The translations under genes were made by a program, and so were the position numbers. From Lenzites betulinus (taxonomy: Eukaryota > Basidiomycota > Agaricomycetes > Polyporales > Polyporaceae), in NCBI GenBank assembly GCA_022264855.1, contig JABYQU010000033.1, forward strand, positions 186,001 to 250,000: DNA of 64,000 bases. The letters run 5' to 3'. Under the pieces are notes generated by a model. That model was not told where the DNA came from, searched no databases, and saw nothing but the letters and a program-made list of their open reading frames with translations. Positions 12,359-23,601 of the stretch are shown piece after piece (positions within the stretch are counted from its first letter, which is position 1; each line of letters starts with the position of its first letter).

Positions 12359-12641
12359 AGAGTCGCGGAAGAGGAAAAGCGGACGGACGCCCAGCGCAGT
12401 ACCTGTCCGGGCTCTCAGGCTTTGTATTCCCTAACACTTCGTATGCGTCTTCTTCGTAGAGGTTGCGCTACATAGTATCTGTACTTGTACTACTATCTTG
12501 ACTATTACGTAGGCCACGAATTTAACGTCTGTAACTCACTCGTGCGCCAAAAATGCTGTAAACTTACCTGGCTGACTGTCGCGAGTCCTTTGTCTCAACG
12601 TCTGGTCGGAGCCTTGGAGGCGCTTGGCACGATAACTCGCT

Positions 12642-12647
12642 CACGTG
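12642..12647. promoter_or_regulatory. CACGTG E-box
   Basis: Palindromic CACGTG about 105 bases upstream of the helicase ATG, a binding site for bHLH factors in fungi. A single six-base match may be chance. Confidence 0.3.
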
Positions 12648-12673
12648 ATCGCGGCACATCACCGCGAGTCGCG

Positions 12674-12687
12674 ACGCGTTGACGCGT
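12674..12687. promoter_or_regulatory. Two MCB boxes (ACGCGT)
   Basis: ACGCGT occurs twice, at 12674-12679 and 12682-12687, about 65-75 bases before the SRS2 ATG. In fungi this MluI cell-cycle box is bound by the MBF complex (Mbp1/Swi6), which switches on DNA replication and repair genes at G1/S. A close pair before a repair helicase fits that role. The sites are seen; the regulation is inferred. Confidence 0.5.
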
Positions 12688-12750
12688 TAAGGAAAGCGCC
12701 CGTGTGGCTTGCCTCCGACGACCACCTTCGACTCCTCCTTCGCTTGTAGG

Positions 12751-15700
12751 ATGGCCAACCTGCAGGAGCTCATGCGCGAGCTAAATCCTGCTCAGCTACG
12801 TGGTATGTGGAAAACATAGTCAGACAGTCTCGTATCTCAATATATTATGGTAGCCGTCCAGCACCCCCCGCAGATCCCTTTGCAGATTCTCGCTGGGCCA
12901 GGGAGCGGAAAGACCAAGGTTCTCACAATGCGGATTGCGTATCTCATAGCGCACTGCTATCTACCCCCATGGTCTCTATGTGCAGTCACTTTTACAAACA
13001 AGGCCGCGAATGAGATGCGCGAAAGACTCGTCAAGCTCATCGGCAAGGACAACACCGCTCAGATCAAGATGGGCACGTTCCACGCCCTCTGCGCTAAATT
13101 CCTCAGGAAATATTCGGGAGTCGTAGGGATTGAGGGAAACTTCACTGTATGCGACGCGGATGAGAGGTACGTGGGACAATCTATGTCTCTGTCTTCGTTT
13201 GGCTATATGCATACTCTACAGTAAGAAGATCATCGCGAGATTGCTCAAACCGTACAAGGACATATTGGCCAGCAAGAATATCACTCTTACGGAAAACAGC
13301 GTGGTCTCCATCATCTCCAAAGTGAAAGCCAAGGGCTGGACTGCCGACGACGCAAGGCGGCATGTGGAAGAGCGGAATGCAGAGACTCCGCAGCAACGTC
13401 TTGACAGGCTGATGTCTGGGAAAAACGACTTCTGGGAAGGCGAAATTGGTTTCATTCTAGCCGACATATACAAGGATTACGAGAAGGACCTTCGTACTTC
13501 AAATAGCCTCGACTTCGATGACTTGCTCGTATTCGGCGTGAAACTGTTTGGCCAGCATGCGAAAGCGTCGAGCTGGTGTCGACATGTGTTGGTGGACGAA
13601 TAGTAGGTCTGATTGGCATCGGTTGTCGTACCCTTCATCTTACAGGACGTGGCTTCTAGCCAAGACACGAACATCATGCAGTATGACCTCATGGTACATA
13701 TCGCTCGTGGTAGCCGATGCGTAACTATTGTAGGCGATCCCGACCAATCAAGTGAGTCATGTCCAACCCAGCGAACGCAATTACTCATTCTTCTCTCAGT
13801 CTACGGCTGGCGTTCTGCAGAAGTTGAAAACCTCGCCAAGATGCAAAGAGGTAGCGTTCACGTTAGTATTGGTGTAACTCGCTTACAATATTTGATGCCT
13901 TGTAGAATTCCCCGCCACACAACAAATATACTTAGAGCACAACTATCGCTCGACGGGGTCAATCCTGGGACTCAGCTTAGCGATTGTCTCACAGGGTAGC
14001 CACGGACGTCGCTTCTCGCTTCACAAACATGACTTATTCTGCGACTATAGATCCAAACCGTATTCAAAAGACACTACGCACGTCACACTCCCAGGGCCCC
14101 ATCCCGGTCCTCCGCATGTTTCCAGTCGAACAAGTAGAGGCAGCGTTCATCGCGGCTGAGATCAAGCGTCTCGTCGCGTACAGCGGCAATGTGTTCAATT
14201 GGGGCGATTTTGTCGTTTTGCGTGAGTCTTTTGACCCTAGTTTTCAGACACAGTTTCGCGCAGATATGGAGACTTACCAATGCCCATCCGGCAGTACGAT
14301 ACAACGCCCACTCCCGACTGATCGAGAGCGCACTGCAGAAAGAGGGCATCCCAAACAGGGTGCTGGCCGGTCAGAAGTTCTTCGAGCGTATGGAGGTACG
14401 TTGATCTTCCCCATCAGTATATATAAAAACTCACAACTTGCTCGCGTAGATTAAGGACGTGCTTGCGTATTTGCAGCTCGTTGACAACCCTCACTTCGCC
14501 CCAGCTTTCATGAGGGTGGTGAACGTTCCTGCCCGTGCGCTTGGAGCGAAGGTGCATCCAGTATTCTGCATCAGAGCGCCGGACCACCTCACTGACCGAG
14601 AGTGATAGAGTGTAAACGAGATCAATCTACGCGCTGAGCAGCTGAAGATCTCACTGTTGCAAGTTGCAGAACGCATTGTTGATGGCGAGATCCCTGACAT
14701 CAAACCTCCGGCGAAAAAGAAGCTTGCACCCTTCGTTGATACACTCCGCATTTTGCGAAAGCACGCGAACGATGTATGTGACGCAAGCTTTACTTCGCGT
14801 AGTAAATATTTAACTGTTTAATCCTTGGGATCAGGGTATCGCGCCTTCGAAGCTCATCAACGCACTGGTCGACACAATCAACTACGAAGACCATCTGCGC
14901 AAAACGCAGCCGGACTGTGAGAGCCGCTGGGACAATGTGCAGGAACTCGTCAATTTCGCCAGTGAGGTGGAAAGGAGCATACCAGATGATGTGGGACGTC
15001 GCATGCAGCGTGCAGATGCGAAGTTACAGGAGGATGAAGAAGAGAGTGAGGAAGAATGGGCCGACGAATTGGACCAGTTCGATGCGGATCAGCTTGGGGA
15101 TGGTCAGACGCGAGTGGCCAGTGGGTACGATGCCCTCCTGCAAGCTCTCGTCGCATTATTCGTTGACGAATTCGTTTCGTGACCTTCATATAGGGATACC
15201 CCCCTACGGCTGTTTCTGCAAGCATCTATGCTTTCGACCGACACACAAACTCCTGAGGAGGAGAAGAGCGAGATGGTGAGTCTGAGGGCAATATATGGCT
15301 TGGCAGAATAGCTGACATGAATGATAGAAAGTCACAATCTCCACGTGCCATGCTGCCAAAGGATTGGAGTGGCCTGTCGTCATGATACCCGCCGGTAGGC
15401 TCAACCCAACAGTCAGCGTCTCTCTGGGACTAAACATTGGAGACATGTACAGTTGAATCCGGTGTCTTCCCCTCTGCTCGTTCCGAAGATACCGCGGAAG
15501 AACGGTGCGTACCAAGGCCCACCTATTGTCCATCTTATCTTGTGAATGGTAGTCTCACACGCATCCAGGCGACTACTCTATGTCGCATGCACGCGGGCGC
15601 AAGGGTTGCTCTACCTGACACATACCGCGTCGCGTATGTGGTCTGGAGAATACAAGCCTCAGTGCATTTCGCCCTTCGTCAGTGAGATACGAACAGAGCC

Positions 15701-16996
15701 TAAGGTAGGTCGTACTGCTCGCTGTATGGCAATATTGATGTGACTGACTTCCTGCCTATAGACAAAGGATTTGGTCACGGAGGACCTGCCTCCCTTGCAC
15801 CTTGAAGACCGCCAAACGATTGCGAAAGTGATAAATCGCCCACTTCCGGACGAGATTGAGGTTGTACGTGCAACGGCTGAGTAGTATGTCTTGACCCGTC
15901 TCCTTTTTTGAGTGAGCTACAATACTGACGACACTGATATCCAGCGAGAAGAGCGCTAGACATCCCGCTTGGGGCGAGAACGCACCTTTCCGCGAGCCCA
16001 TGGGCGACCATGAGCCGGGCGCCTGGCAACCTCAACAATTTCCTTCTGCGCCTTTCGGACAAGGCGGTCAACGTTTGGGTGGGGCGATAGAACACAAGCA
16101 AGATGGCGTGCAGCCGGTACCAGGTAAGTGGAGAACAGGCTGGTCAATGAGCTCATGCTGAGCTGCCCACAGGACCGGTGGGCTTCTCGTCCGGCAGCGC
16201 GTTACTCAGTGCCTCGCAGCGCGTTGTTGCAAATCGTCCTACATCGGCATTAGCCTCAAACAGCCGCGCGGTGAACAGCACACCGCGAACACAGAACACT
16301 ACACCACGGACACAGAACATTACACCACGAACACCGAATATTACACCACGAACGCAGCAGCGAGGACAGCCGGTGGCAGGCCCATCCAACACGAATAACG
16401 GGGCTAAGAAGCCTTTAAGCACTAGTGCTATCATTGCTCGAGGCAGGTTGGTCACTCGATCCCGGGGAAACACAGTCGGACCTTCGCAACGGCGATCGTC
16501 AACAGGGACTTCGAAGGACGATCCAATAGACATCGACGATGATCCTATCCCCATCCTACCCCGGTCAACGGCTGCCAAGCCTGCGCCGATGCGACCCCCG
16601 TCGTCTGGACATGTTGCCTCACCACCCAAGGCAAACGCACCCTCAAGGCCAGTTGCCGGGCCCTCTACCAGCCACGCCCACCATCCCTCCTCCCAACGTG
16701 TTTCTCAGCCTCCGCCGCCACTTACACCTGCCCCGCCCTCGTCACTGACCTATCACACTCCGCCTTCCTCTATACCTTCCTTTTCATCCTCCACGTCGGG
16801 TTCTCGACCACGCGTCACGCCGTCTTCTCCTCTGGAGGCAACACAGGGAGCAACATTGGCGAGGCCTGCCCAGGCGGCTCCATCCACTGGCGCTGCACCG
16901 CAGCTCGCGGGCACAAAGCGGCGATTGGGGATGGGTCGAACTGTTGTGGGGTATGCGAACAAGAAGTTCAAGCCGCCCGTTCCCGGAGGTCCGTAG
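12751..16996 (+). CDS. SRS2: SRS2-type UvrD/Rep DNA helicase
   Basis: Superfamily 1A 3'-5' helicase that strips Rad51 from single-stranded DNA to limit recombination. ATG at 12751 (MANLQELMRELNPAQLR, the Q-motif region). Motifs in order: Walker A AGPGSGKTKVL; TFTNKAANEMR; GTFHALCAKFLR; Walker B DEYQDTN, split by an intron; GDPDQSIYGWRSAE; EHNYRSTGSILGLS; TCHAAKGLEWPVVMIP; and LLYVACTRAQGLLYL. A disordered C-terminal tail of roughly 300 residues follows, with a 21-base repeat encoding TPRTQNI units, an acidic IDIDDDPIPI stretch that resembles a SUMO-interacting motif, and a conserved-looking end (KRRLGMGRTVVGYANKKFKP). TAG at 16994-16996. About fifteen short introns. The helicase core and long tail fit SRS2 better than a bacterial-type UvrD. 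Confidence 0.9.
16280..16361 (+). repeat. 21-base tandem repeat inside SRS2
   Basis: Nearly four 21-base units beginning ACACCACGAACACAGAA encode TTPRTQN/ITPRTPN heptapeptides. Because 21 is a multiple of three, unit gain or loss keeps frame. Units differ by one to three bases. Each heptapeptide holds a Thr-Pro pair, a possible phosphorylation site for proline-directed kinases. Confidence 0.75.
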
Positions 16997-17836
16997 GTTC
17001 TCCTGAACAACACCTCCGTTCCTTGCTGTATCTTTTATACGCGTATTTGTCCGCGCGTACACCACCATCCGTGTAACACCAATATGTTTCCCGTGTACAG
17101 TAACTGCTCCATGTCGCATACACAGTAGTAGTGTTTTGTCAAGTTATGACCAGCGCCGAGTCGTGTCGGATATACAAGCTACCGCTGCACCCAGCACGCG
17201 TCAGCCTCATGTCGTCCTCGAGGCAAGATGCGGCACACACTCGCGGTCAGCAGTCAGCAGTGGTTAGTGGGGTATCGAGACCCTTCGCGCACTAGTCCCG
17301 TATCTCATGTTCTCTTCTCAGAGTCCGTATACTTCCATTTGCCACACCTCGACCAGGGCCCCCATCCTGCATGCACATGGTGTCATGATCCACACTACGT
17401 TCATTTTGTCAACGCTCTGCGATTAGTGTGCTGCCCCCAGATGGATATGTAGCCGACCAGACCGGCATGCGATCTGTACCGCGGATGATCGTGATATCCC
17501 GCGGCAGCGTGCAATGCACGCACAGCGCACGATACGGCTGATCATGACGGTGGGCAGGCAGCCGTTTCGTCTCACCCGCAGGCCCGTAGCATGCCCTCGC
17601 CACGCCTCGCTCCCCTTCGCGGCTTCCGTCAAAGAACACGCCCGCTCGCGTGGCGTGCTTGCCTCGCCTGCCCCTTCCCCGCGCACCTGCACGCTCGCTC
17701 CGACGACTCCTCCCACCCCCCGTCTGCCGTGTGTCCCCTTCCCGAGCCCCCACATCTCCGCCCGTGACGTTCAGCTGTAACCCCAACCATCAACCAACCT
17801 GCACCTGTCTGCCTGAAAGCACACGCACCACGCACC
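16997..17836. other. Intergenic region before the HSP20-like gene
   Basis: About 840 bases. The first part holds the end of SRS2. The last 250 bases are strongly C-rich with few purine runs, typical of a fungal leader and promoter. No exon was recognised. Confidence 0.45.
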
Positions 17837-18896
17837 ATGCATCTATCGATCACCCCACCCAGGATGCCCCGCCACTCGCTCGAGGTCCTCGATCGCCTCA
17901 TCGAGCGCGCCCTCGCACCGTCCCTCGCCCCTCCCGCCGCGCCGGCCCAGCCGACGGCGGAGCCTCTGCCAGACCCGCCCCAGACCCCGCTCGAGATCCC
18001 CGACGAGGACCTCGAGGTGCCGCCGGCGCAGCAGGGCGCGCTGGACACGCTGTGGGAGGAGGTGCTGTGCGCGAAGGAGCGCGAGATGGAGGCGTCGCCG
18101 TCGAAGGTGCGCTCGCTCGAGGGCGTCGCGCTCCCGCCGACGCCGCCGCGGAAGCGCGCTGCGAAGCGGCGCTCGAGGTGCGTGTGAGCTCTTGTCTGCC
18201 TGCGGGGGAGGGGCGCCGACGTCTTTCGCTTTCGTGCGTGCGGCCGTGCAGCGTGGGCTTCAGGGAGTCGCAGGACGGCAGGAATGTGAGCAGCGTCGTG
18301 TGTGTCAATTCGGTCGGAGGTATTGAGGCTGAGCGTTGGGCGCAGATGGTCGTGACGTTCGACATGACGGGGGTGAAGAAGCCGGACATGCATGTCAGCT
18401 ACCGCACGACGCGCCTGGTGGTGAGCTGGCGCGTGGAGCGGACGGCGGAGCGGCGTGAGGGCGGGACGGTCGTGCGGGACCGGGAGGTGCGCAAGTACAG
18501 CCATACGATTCCGCTGGCCGAGGGCACCAAGGTGGGACGTCCATCCCGGGGGGGAGATGGAGCTTGGCTGACGCCCGACAGTTTGAGGAAGTGCGCGCGT
18601 CGAGGGACGGCCAGAAGCTGATGTTGACGATCCCGAACACCAAGTGCCTGCGAGCAGAAGGAGAGGAAGGCGCAAGATCGGCGGGGGACGGACAGGCTGG
18701 ACTCGTACTCGAGGGAGCCCCTGCCTCGAGCGAGGACGATGAAGAGGAGCCAGCGAACTTGCGCACGATACCGGACTTCGAGGTGCGCGAGCATCTCACA
18801 CTCATTTGTTTGGGGACTGGGAGTGACCTTGTCGTGCAGACCGCACTCTCAGCCATGTCTGAATACTATTCCTGTGCACCGACGACGGTCATCTGA
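17837..18896 (+). CDS. HSP20/alpha-crystallin-like protein
   Basis: Three clear exons: 17837-18177, 18252-18531 and from 18582; both joins keep frame. The N-terminal region is Pro/Ala-rich, with EALDTLWEEV-like helices and a basic PPRKRAAKRRS patch. The middle part resembles an alpha-crystallin fold: VVTFDMTGVKKPDMHVSY, TTRLVVSWRVE, KYSHTIPLAEGTKFEEV, then GQKLMLTIPNTK, matching the beta-strand order of small heat-shock proteins. A Ser/Asp/Glu-rich C-terminal stretch follows. A 57-base GT...AG segment at 18783-18839 may be a further intron, and it is in frame either way. Stop at 18894-18896. The domain call rests on pattern, not on alignment. A second Met 28 bases downstream of the first is in another frame, so 17837 is preferred. 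Confidence 0.65.
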
Positions 18897-19423
18897 GTAC
18901 TGAATCTAAAGACAATTTGAACTATGCAGCACCGGGCTCACCTGTATTGTAACCGTACCGACATTCTCATACATCGACTGCTGTCAATACTTCCATAAAG
19001 CGTATTGTCCTAACTAACATGTTGAACAGACCACGATGGTGGTGGTGGAAAGAAAGGTTCATGGCAGAAGCGCCCGCGATCGCGCGCGTGTGTTGCTACT
19101 ACGCCGAAATAACAGACAGTAATAAGGATCAACATTTGCATCCCGGAAAATGTGTAGAGTGTGTTATAGTAACAATTGCAACGAGCCAACAGATTATAAG
19201 ATACCGGAACGATGCGTCTAGGAGCACGCTATACTATGCTACAGGGTATGTACTACACAACGCACCATCGAAAATGCAAGAAAGCAGGAAGCCACGAAAC
19301 ACGTACGCCATTAATACCATACCACGAACCATGCAGACCAGAGAAACGTTAGTGTCATCCTCGACCTCGAATCCTCCGATGCGTCAAACTGTACGCCGGA
19401 TTCTACTGGTGGAGAGCGCGGGC
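18897..19423. other. Convergent intergenic region
   Basis: About 530 AT-richer bases between the ends of two genes that face each other. It holds both 3' ends and no exon that I can support. Confidence 0.5.
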
Positions 19424-21688
19424 CTACGGGCCCCCGAAGTCCTCCGCCTTCGGACACCGCACGCTGACGAGCTTGGCGTCCAGGTGCGAGCTCTTGTCCC
19501 CGAAGCGGATCGGCCGCGTCCACGACTTGGGCGTGCGCCTGCGGGACACCGCCGACCCGCCCGCAACGCGCGCGTACCGGGAGTTGACGCTCCCGAGCGG
19601 TCCGTCCGCCGCGTGCTCGTCTAGCTCGTCCAGCTCGTCCTCCTCTTCGTCGCTCGACTCGTCATCCTCGCCATCCTCGTCGTCTTCGTCTGTCGGTACT
19701 GTCAGCGTTGGACTCTCGGAGCGCGGGTGGCGGCGCTGGAGGACCAACGACGTCAGCCGCCGGCCGTACAGACACCCCGTGTCGAGGCCGACCGTCCATC
19801 GCCTGACGTCGAGGTCGCGAGAGGCTGCATGGCCGTATACGACGGTCGAGGGATAGCACGGCAGCGGCGAGTCGTCTTCATCATCGCCACTGTCCTTGCC
19901 TTGGGTGTCGTCCACCAGCGAGGCCCGCGGGAGCGCGCGCTCGCCGGCGTCGTCCACGAACCCGCCGCAGCGCTTCATCTGCCCGTTCCAGATCTTCGCC
20001 CAGTGCTTGCCCTTGTCGCTCCGCCGCGTCGCCTTCCCGCTCTTGCGCACGCCGCGGATGTTCAGGATCACCCAGGGGTCGCGGTTGTGGGGCACGTCGT
20101 GGAGCACCGCACGCTCCTGTACCGCGCGCATCTCCTCGATTTCGTCACCTGTGATGTTCGCGGATGCAGAGCGGCCCTCTCCCACGCCGTGGAGAGCGTC
20201 CTGGTCTGAGCCGACGTCAAGTAGTGCGTAGTCGTACTGGGCGTCTTCGTCGTGTCCGATGATGTCATCGGACGAGGGCGGGTGTCCGAGAGGCTGGCGT
20301 TTGTCGTCCGAGGGGCGCCGCGGGTCGGACGGGAGCAGGCCCCCGTGCACGAGGAAGAAGTGCTCCGACGGGACGTGGATGACCAACGGCAGCGAGAAGA
20401 GGAACCGCGCATGCTCCGGCTTCATGTCCCTGCAATAACGTACCCGTTCAGCACCATGCACAAGGCAGAGACGAGGTATGAACGCACCGCGCGATCCAGT
20501 AGTGGTCACCAAACATGATCCAGTCTTTGCTCAGGCGACCCTTGCCCGGGTGGGGTATGCGTTTCCACCATTCCGCGCGCCATGTCCCCGCAGCGCGCTT
20601 GCGCGCAATATCGACCCATTCCTCGGGATCCGCGCTTGACCCTCCCGGATCAGCGGTGCGATCCCTCAGCCACTCGGTCTCGATGAGAGCCAGGAACTGA
20701 GAGCCGGTGCCAACGGGAGGACCCGCGTTGTACGTGGTAGATTGCGTAGACGTGAGCGAAGAGAGCGTTGGGACATGGAAGCGGCGAGGGTAGAGGTCGG
20801 CGGAAGGGAAGGTGAGCTGCAGGGGCTCAAACCACTCACGCCAGGCGCGCCACTGCACGATCATCTGGTCGTGGTTGCCGCGCACTGCGTAAACGCTTCT
20901 GCATTTGGCACCGTAAAGCGCACCGGGGGTGGCATCGGACGCTTTACCGGGAAACTTGGGTTCAATGTCCGGATGACACTCGCCCCGTTGGCGCTGGGAA
21001 AGGAAGTCAAGAATAGCGAGGGATCCGGCCTCGGACGACTTCGCGAGAATATCGCCGGCAAGGAACAGAGTGTCTTTCCGGGGGTCATATGATAGCGTGG
21101 AAAGTAGATCACTGAAAGAAGCGTGAGTTACCTGCTTCATGTATGCGCTTCCAACGTGGGCGGAGGGTATTCCCTTCGGCTGTTACGTGCAGCGGAGTTG
21201 TATAGTCACCACGCTTCGCAGCGTTGATAGCTCGCCGCACGAACTTCGTGGTACAACGCCCTCCTCGCAGTCGGAAAAATGGGGGACTCACTGTAGAGAG
21301 CGGTTCATGCCATGGGTATCACCGACGATGATCGCGCGGTCGTGTGGGTGTTCTGTAGACGGAGTGGTCGGTATGCGGCAGATGCAGTCTATGCTATGAA
21401 GCACTGACCTAGTCCAAATTGTTCTGCAGATAGAGTGCGCGTATGACGATACCTATTAAAGTCGGGAAAGGCTGTCGGAGCGACGCAATGAGCGTCTCCC
21501 CCGGACGAGTAAATGGAAACAAACGTACGAAATTTATCCTTCTTCTTCTTGTTCTGAGTTCCAAGCGAGATTGTTTGCACCCTCGAGACAAGTATTGGCT
21601 CGTTAAGCAACGCAAGAACGACCACCGCGGCGACGAAGAGCAAGATGACGGTGTAGGTTGAGCGGGAGCGTGTTTGTGAGGTCGCCAT
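19424..21688 (-). CDS. Membrane-anchored calcineurin-like phosphatase (Ppn2-like)
   Basis: Metal-dependent phosphoesterase of the PPP superfamily. The N terminus (MATSQTRSRSTYTV) leads into one hydrophobic helix (VILLFVAAVVVLALL), giving a type II anchor. Metal-binding motifs then come in order: VGDTHGMNRSL, LFLAGDILAKS, VRGNHDQM, HVPSEHFFLVHGGLLPS and VVYGHAASRD. This set plus one N-terminal helix matches fungal Ppn2, the zinc-dependent vacuolar endopolyphosphatase. A long acidic stretch near the C terminus (runs of Asp, Glu and Ser from GAG/GAC codons) is unusual. At least four introns; the 5' junctions are approximate. A Met three codons earlier (21697) is also possible. It could instead be a different protein phosphatase; polyphosphate activity is inferred from architecture. 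Confidence 0.75.
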
Positions 21689-22349
21689 GCCTCGCATGCT
21701 GGGGGACGGTAGGAAATTCGCCAGAGGGAGGGGGAAGGAGGAGACTATATGCGCTCTGGGTGGGGATGGTGGAGGAGAGAAAACAGGATGCGGAGGCGGA
21801 CAAGCCGCACGTCAAGCCATGCCTATGCGGACGGAGACTTGAGAGACAGACTGAAACGGTTCCGGGTGCCACTTTTTCCCGATCGGGACCCTGTCGTCAC
21901 TAACAGCTCGGAGCGCCCGTGACGGCATCCGCCGACATGACCCCTTTTGGAAGCTCTGCAAGTTCGCAGCCATGCACGTTCCTCGCGGGCGAATCACATA
22001 ATAGAGTGATAAGACCTACTCCGCCGTCCCACTCCGCTCCGGCGAATGTGCGTTCGTACCCTTTGCCCCACACAGACTATTCTTCCGTCCTATTAGTCAC
22101 TGCCTACTAAGTATCGAGCTGTTTCCCACAGGGCCTGACTCGCGCTCCGGCGCGACATGCCCAATGAGCTTCGGGATCACCTGATATCTACCATCAGCAC
22201 AGAACGGCGTTCGGACAGTTGTCTAGGGTCACTGGGGCGTAGCAAAACTCGGAGTCCCCCCGGGGTCACCCGCCGCCGCCGCATCTATATAGGTTACTTA
22301 GTATACACTACTCTCGCAGGGCGGAATTAACATAGGTGAATGACGGTGG

Positions 22350-22415
22350 ATGACATAAACGGTGAATTTCGGCGAAAATGGGTGAATCATCGTAATTTAC
22401 CCCACAATTGGGCAC
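22350..22415 (+). repeat. Left arm of GGTGAATT/TAATTTACCC inverted motif
   Basis: GACATAAACGGTGAATTTC, then GAAAATGGGTGAATCATCG, then TAATTTACCCC. A diverged copy occurs in reverse complement at about 23455-23530 with the same motif order. This suggests terminal or subterminal inverted repeats of a decayed element of about 1.2 kb. Confidence 0.45.
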
Positions 22416-22542
22416 GGGCGATTCAGTCGGGGTGATCCCATAAGGAAAAACCTCCCGCCCTATTGAGTAGCAACGTATGCTGTTTAGCGCTAGCAAGCAT
22501 GCAGGGATGCAGCATTATCATGAGCTGAATAAACACGGATAC

Positions 22543-22563
22543 AAAGAAAGAAAGAAAGAAAGA
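22543..22563. repeat. AAAG microsatellite
   Basis: Five consecutive AAAG units, perfect. Lies within the repeat-rich gap. Confidence 0.85.
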
Positions 22564-22728
22564 ACCACATATATTCATTGCCATTCTCAGCGCAGTACTG
22601 ATTCACATGGGCCCCCGAAATGGCTGGAATTTGGCTGTTAATCTCGGTTAATTAGGTAGACCGTGTGCATCTAATAAAGGCACTGGTGAAGCGTTCAAAA
22701 AACTCTCCGGGCTTTCATTCTGTACTCC

Positions 22729-22953
22729 TTGAATGCATACTTGGCAGGATATGGGTCAAATACCGTCGGCGCCTATGAGCGCTCGAGAGTCGAGGAGTGG
22801 TCGACGTGGGCGCCTAAAGTCATCCAGGAGGTTGACACAACGCCGGACGACGATAAGACGCACTACAACGATCTACTAATCCCACAAGTCCCTCAAAGTA
22901 TTTTCAACGCGTATATTTCACTCATATGCGAGGTTCCTAGCACCTCAGATTGA
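22729..22953 (+). pseudogene. Orphan exon-like open frame (74 aa)
   Basis: A continuous frame reading AGYGSNTVGAYERSRVEEW, then APKVIQEVDTTPDDD, then LLIPQVPQSIFNAYISLIC, ending TGA. Its composition is more protein-like than the surrounding frames (balanced charged and hydrophobic residues, no low complexity). I do not recognise the family. It lies between the inverted motifs, so it may be captured cargo or a gene relic. Confidence 0.3.
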
Positions 22954-23454
22954 CGGAGAACTTAACCAGATATATAAGCGCCCATATGTGCTAGTTAGCC
23001 GTGATTCACCTGGGTAAATCTAACCTTGGGAAGCTCACAGGAGATTTACCGCTGATTAATTTGACCCCAGACCCTAATTGCCCGTGCCTTGCCTTAAAGG
23101 TATACCTTATAGACGACCACCGCTCAGGATGTGTTACGCTGACACCGACGAGTCGACGGCGGAACGGTGTATATGCCAGTCGTAGTATCTGACAGCACAG
23201 CATTAACTGCAGACGACCAACATCGCCGGTGCCAGCCTACCTTGCCTGAATATCCTACCCACTAGCGAACTTCTCCATCGACCATGTATTATTATAGCCT
23301 CAGCGGGCGATGCTGAGGTCTTGCAGGCTGAGCCGATGACTTCTAGTTCGCCCTAGGGTGCGACGAGGATCCGTGTTGTGGTGCTACCGCGTGGACTACA
23401 AGTTCTGTACAATTATACGCCCTTCGCAGGTATACTGGAACAAGTGGGTCTGAT

Positions 23455-23600
23455 TTGTGGGTGAATCACATCGTATTTTACCCATTTTCACTGTAATTCA
23501 CCGTGATATACTTATGTCAATCTCGTTTCGAAAGGGGTTCCGATATTCACTTCTAATTGGCAGGGTAAATTAGGTCCCAAATCCTAATACACCGTGACCT
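23455..23600 (-). repeat. Right arm of GGTGAATT/TAATTTACCC inverted motif
   Basis: Read on the minus strand it gives GGTAAATTAGG-type sequence, then GACATAAG, ACGGTGAATTACAG, GAAAATGGGTAAAATACG and GATTCACCC, the same order as at 22350-22415. Similarity is partial. It ends at the stop codon of the oxalate decarboxylase gene. Confidence 0.45.
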
Positions 23601-23601
23601 A

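Larger units (their letters stand above)
12359..12750. promoter_or_regulatory. Spacer carrying the SRS2 promoter
   Basis: About 390 bases between two plus-strand genes. It holds the transporter's 3' end and, close to the downstream gene, a CACGTG box and two ACGCGT boxes, listed separately. No coding exon seen. Confidence 0.5.
21698..23601. other. Repeat-rich intergenic region
   Basis: About 1.9 kb. The first 300 bases should be the promoter of the phosphatase. From about 22320 to 23600 the DNA is AT-richer and contains recurrent GGTGAATT/GGGTAAAT motifs in both orientations, a short AAAG microsatellite, and one orphan open frame. I read it as a decayed mobile-element cluster. Confidence 0.5.

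Noticed and set aside
17629..18675. A 348-codon minus-strand frame across the HSP20-like gene
   Set aside because: The plus-strand exons splice in frame and show a beta-strand pattern; the minus frame is low-complexity Arg/Ser/Pro from GC-rich antisense.
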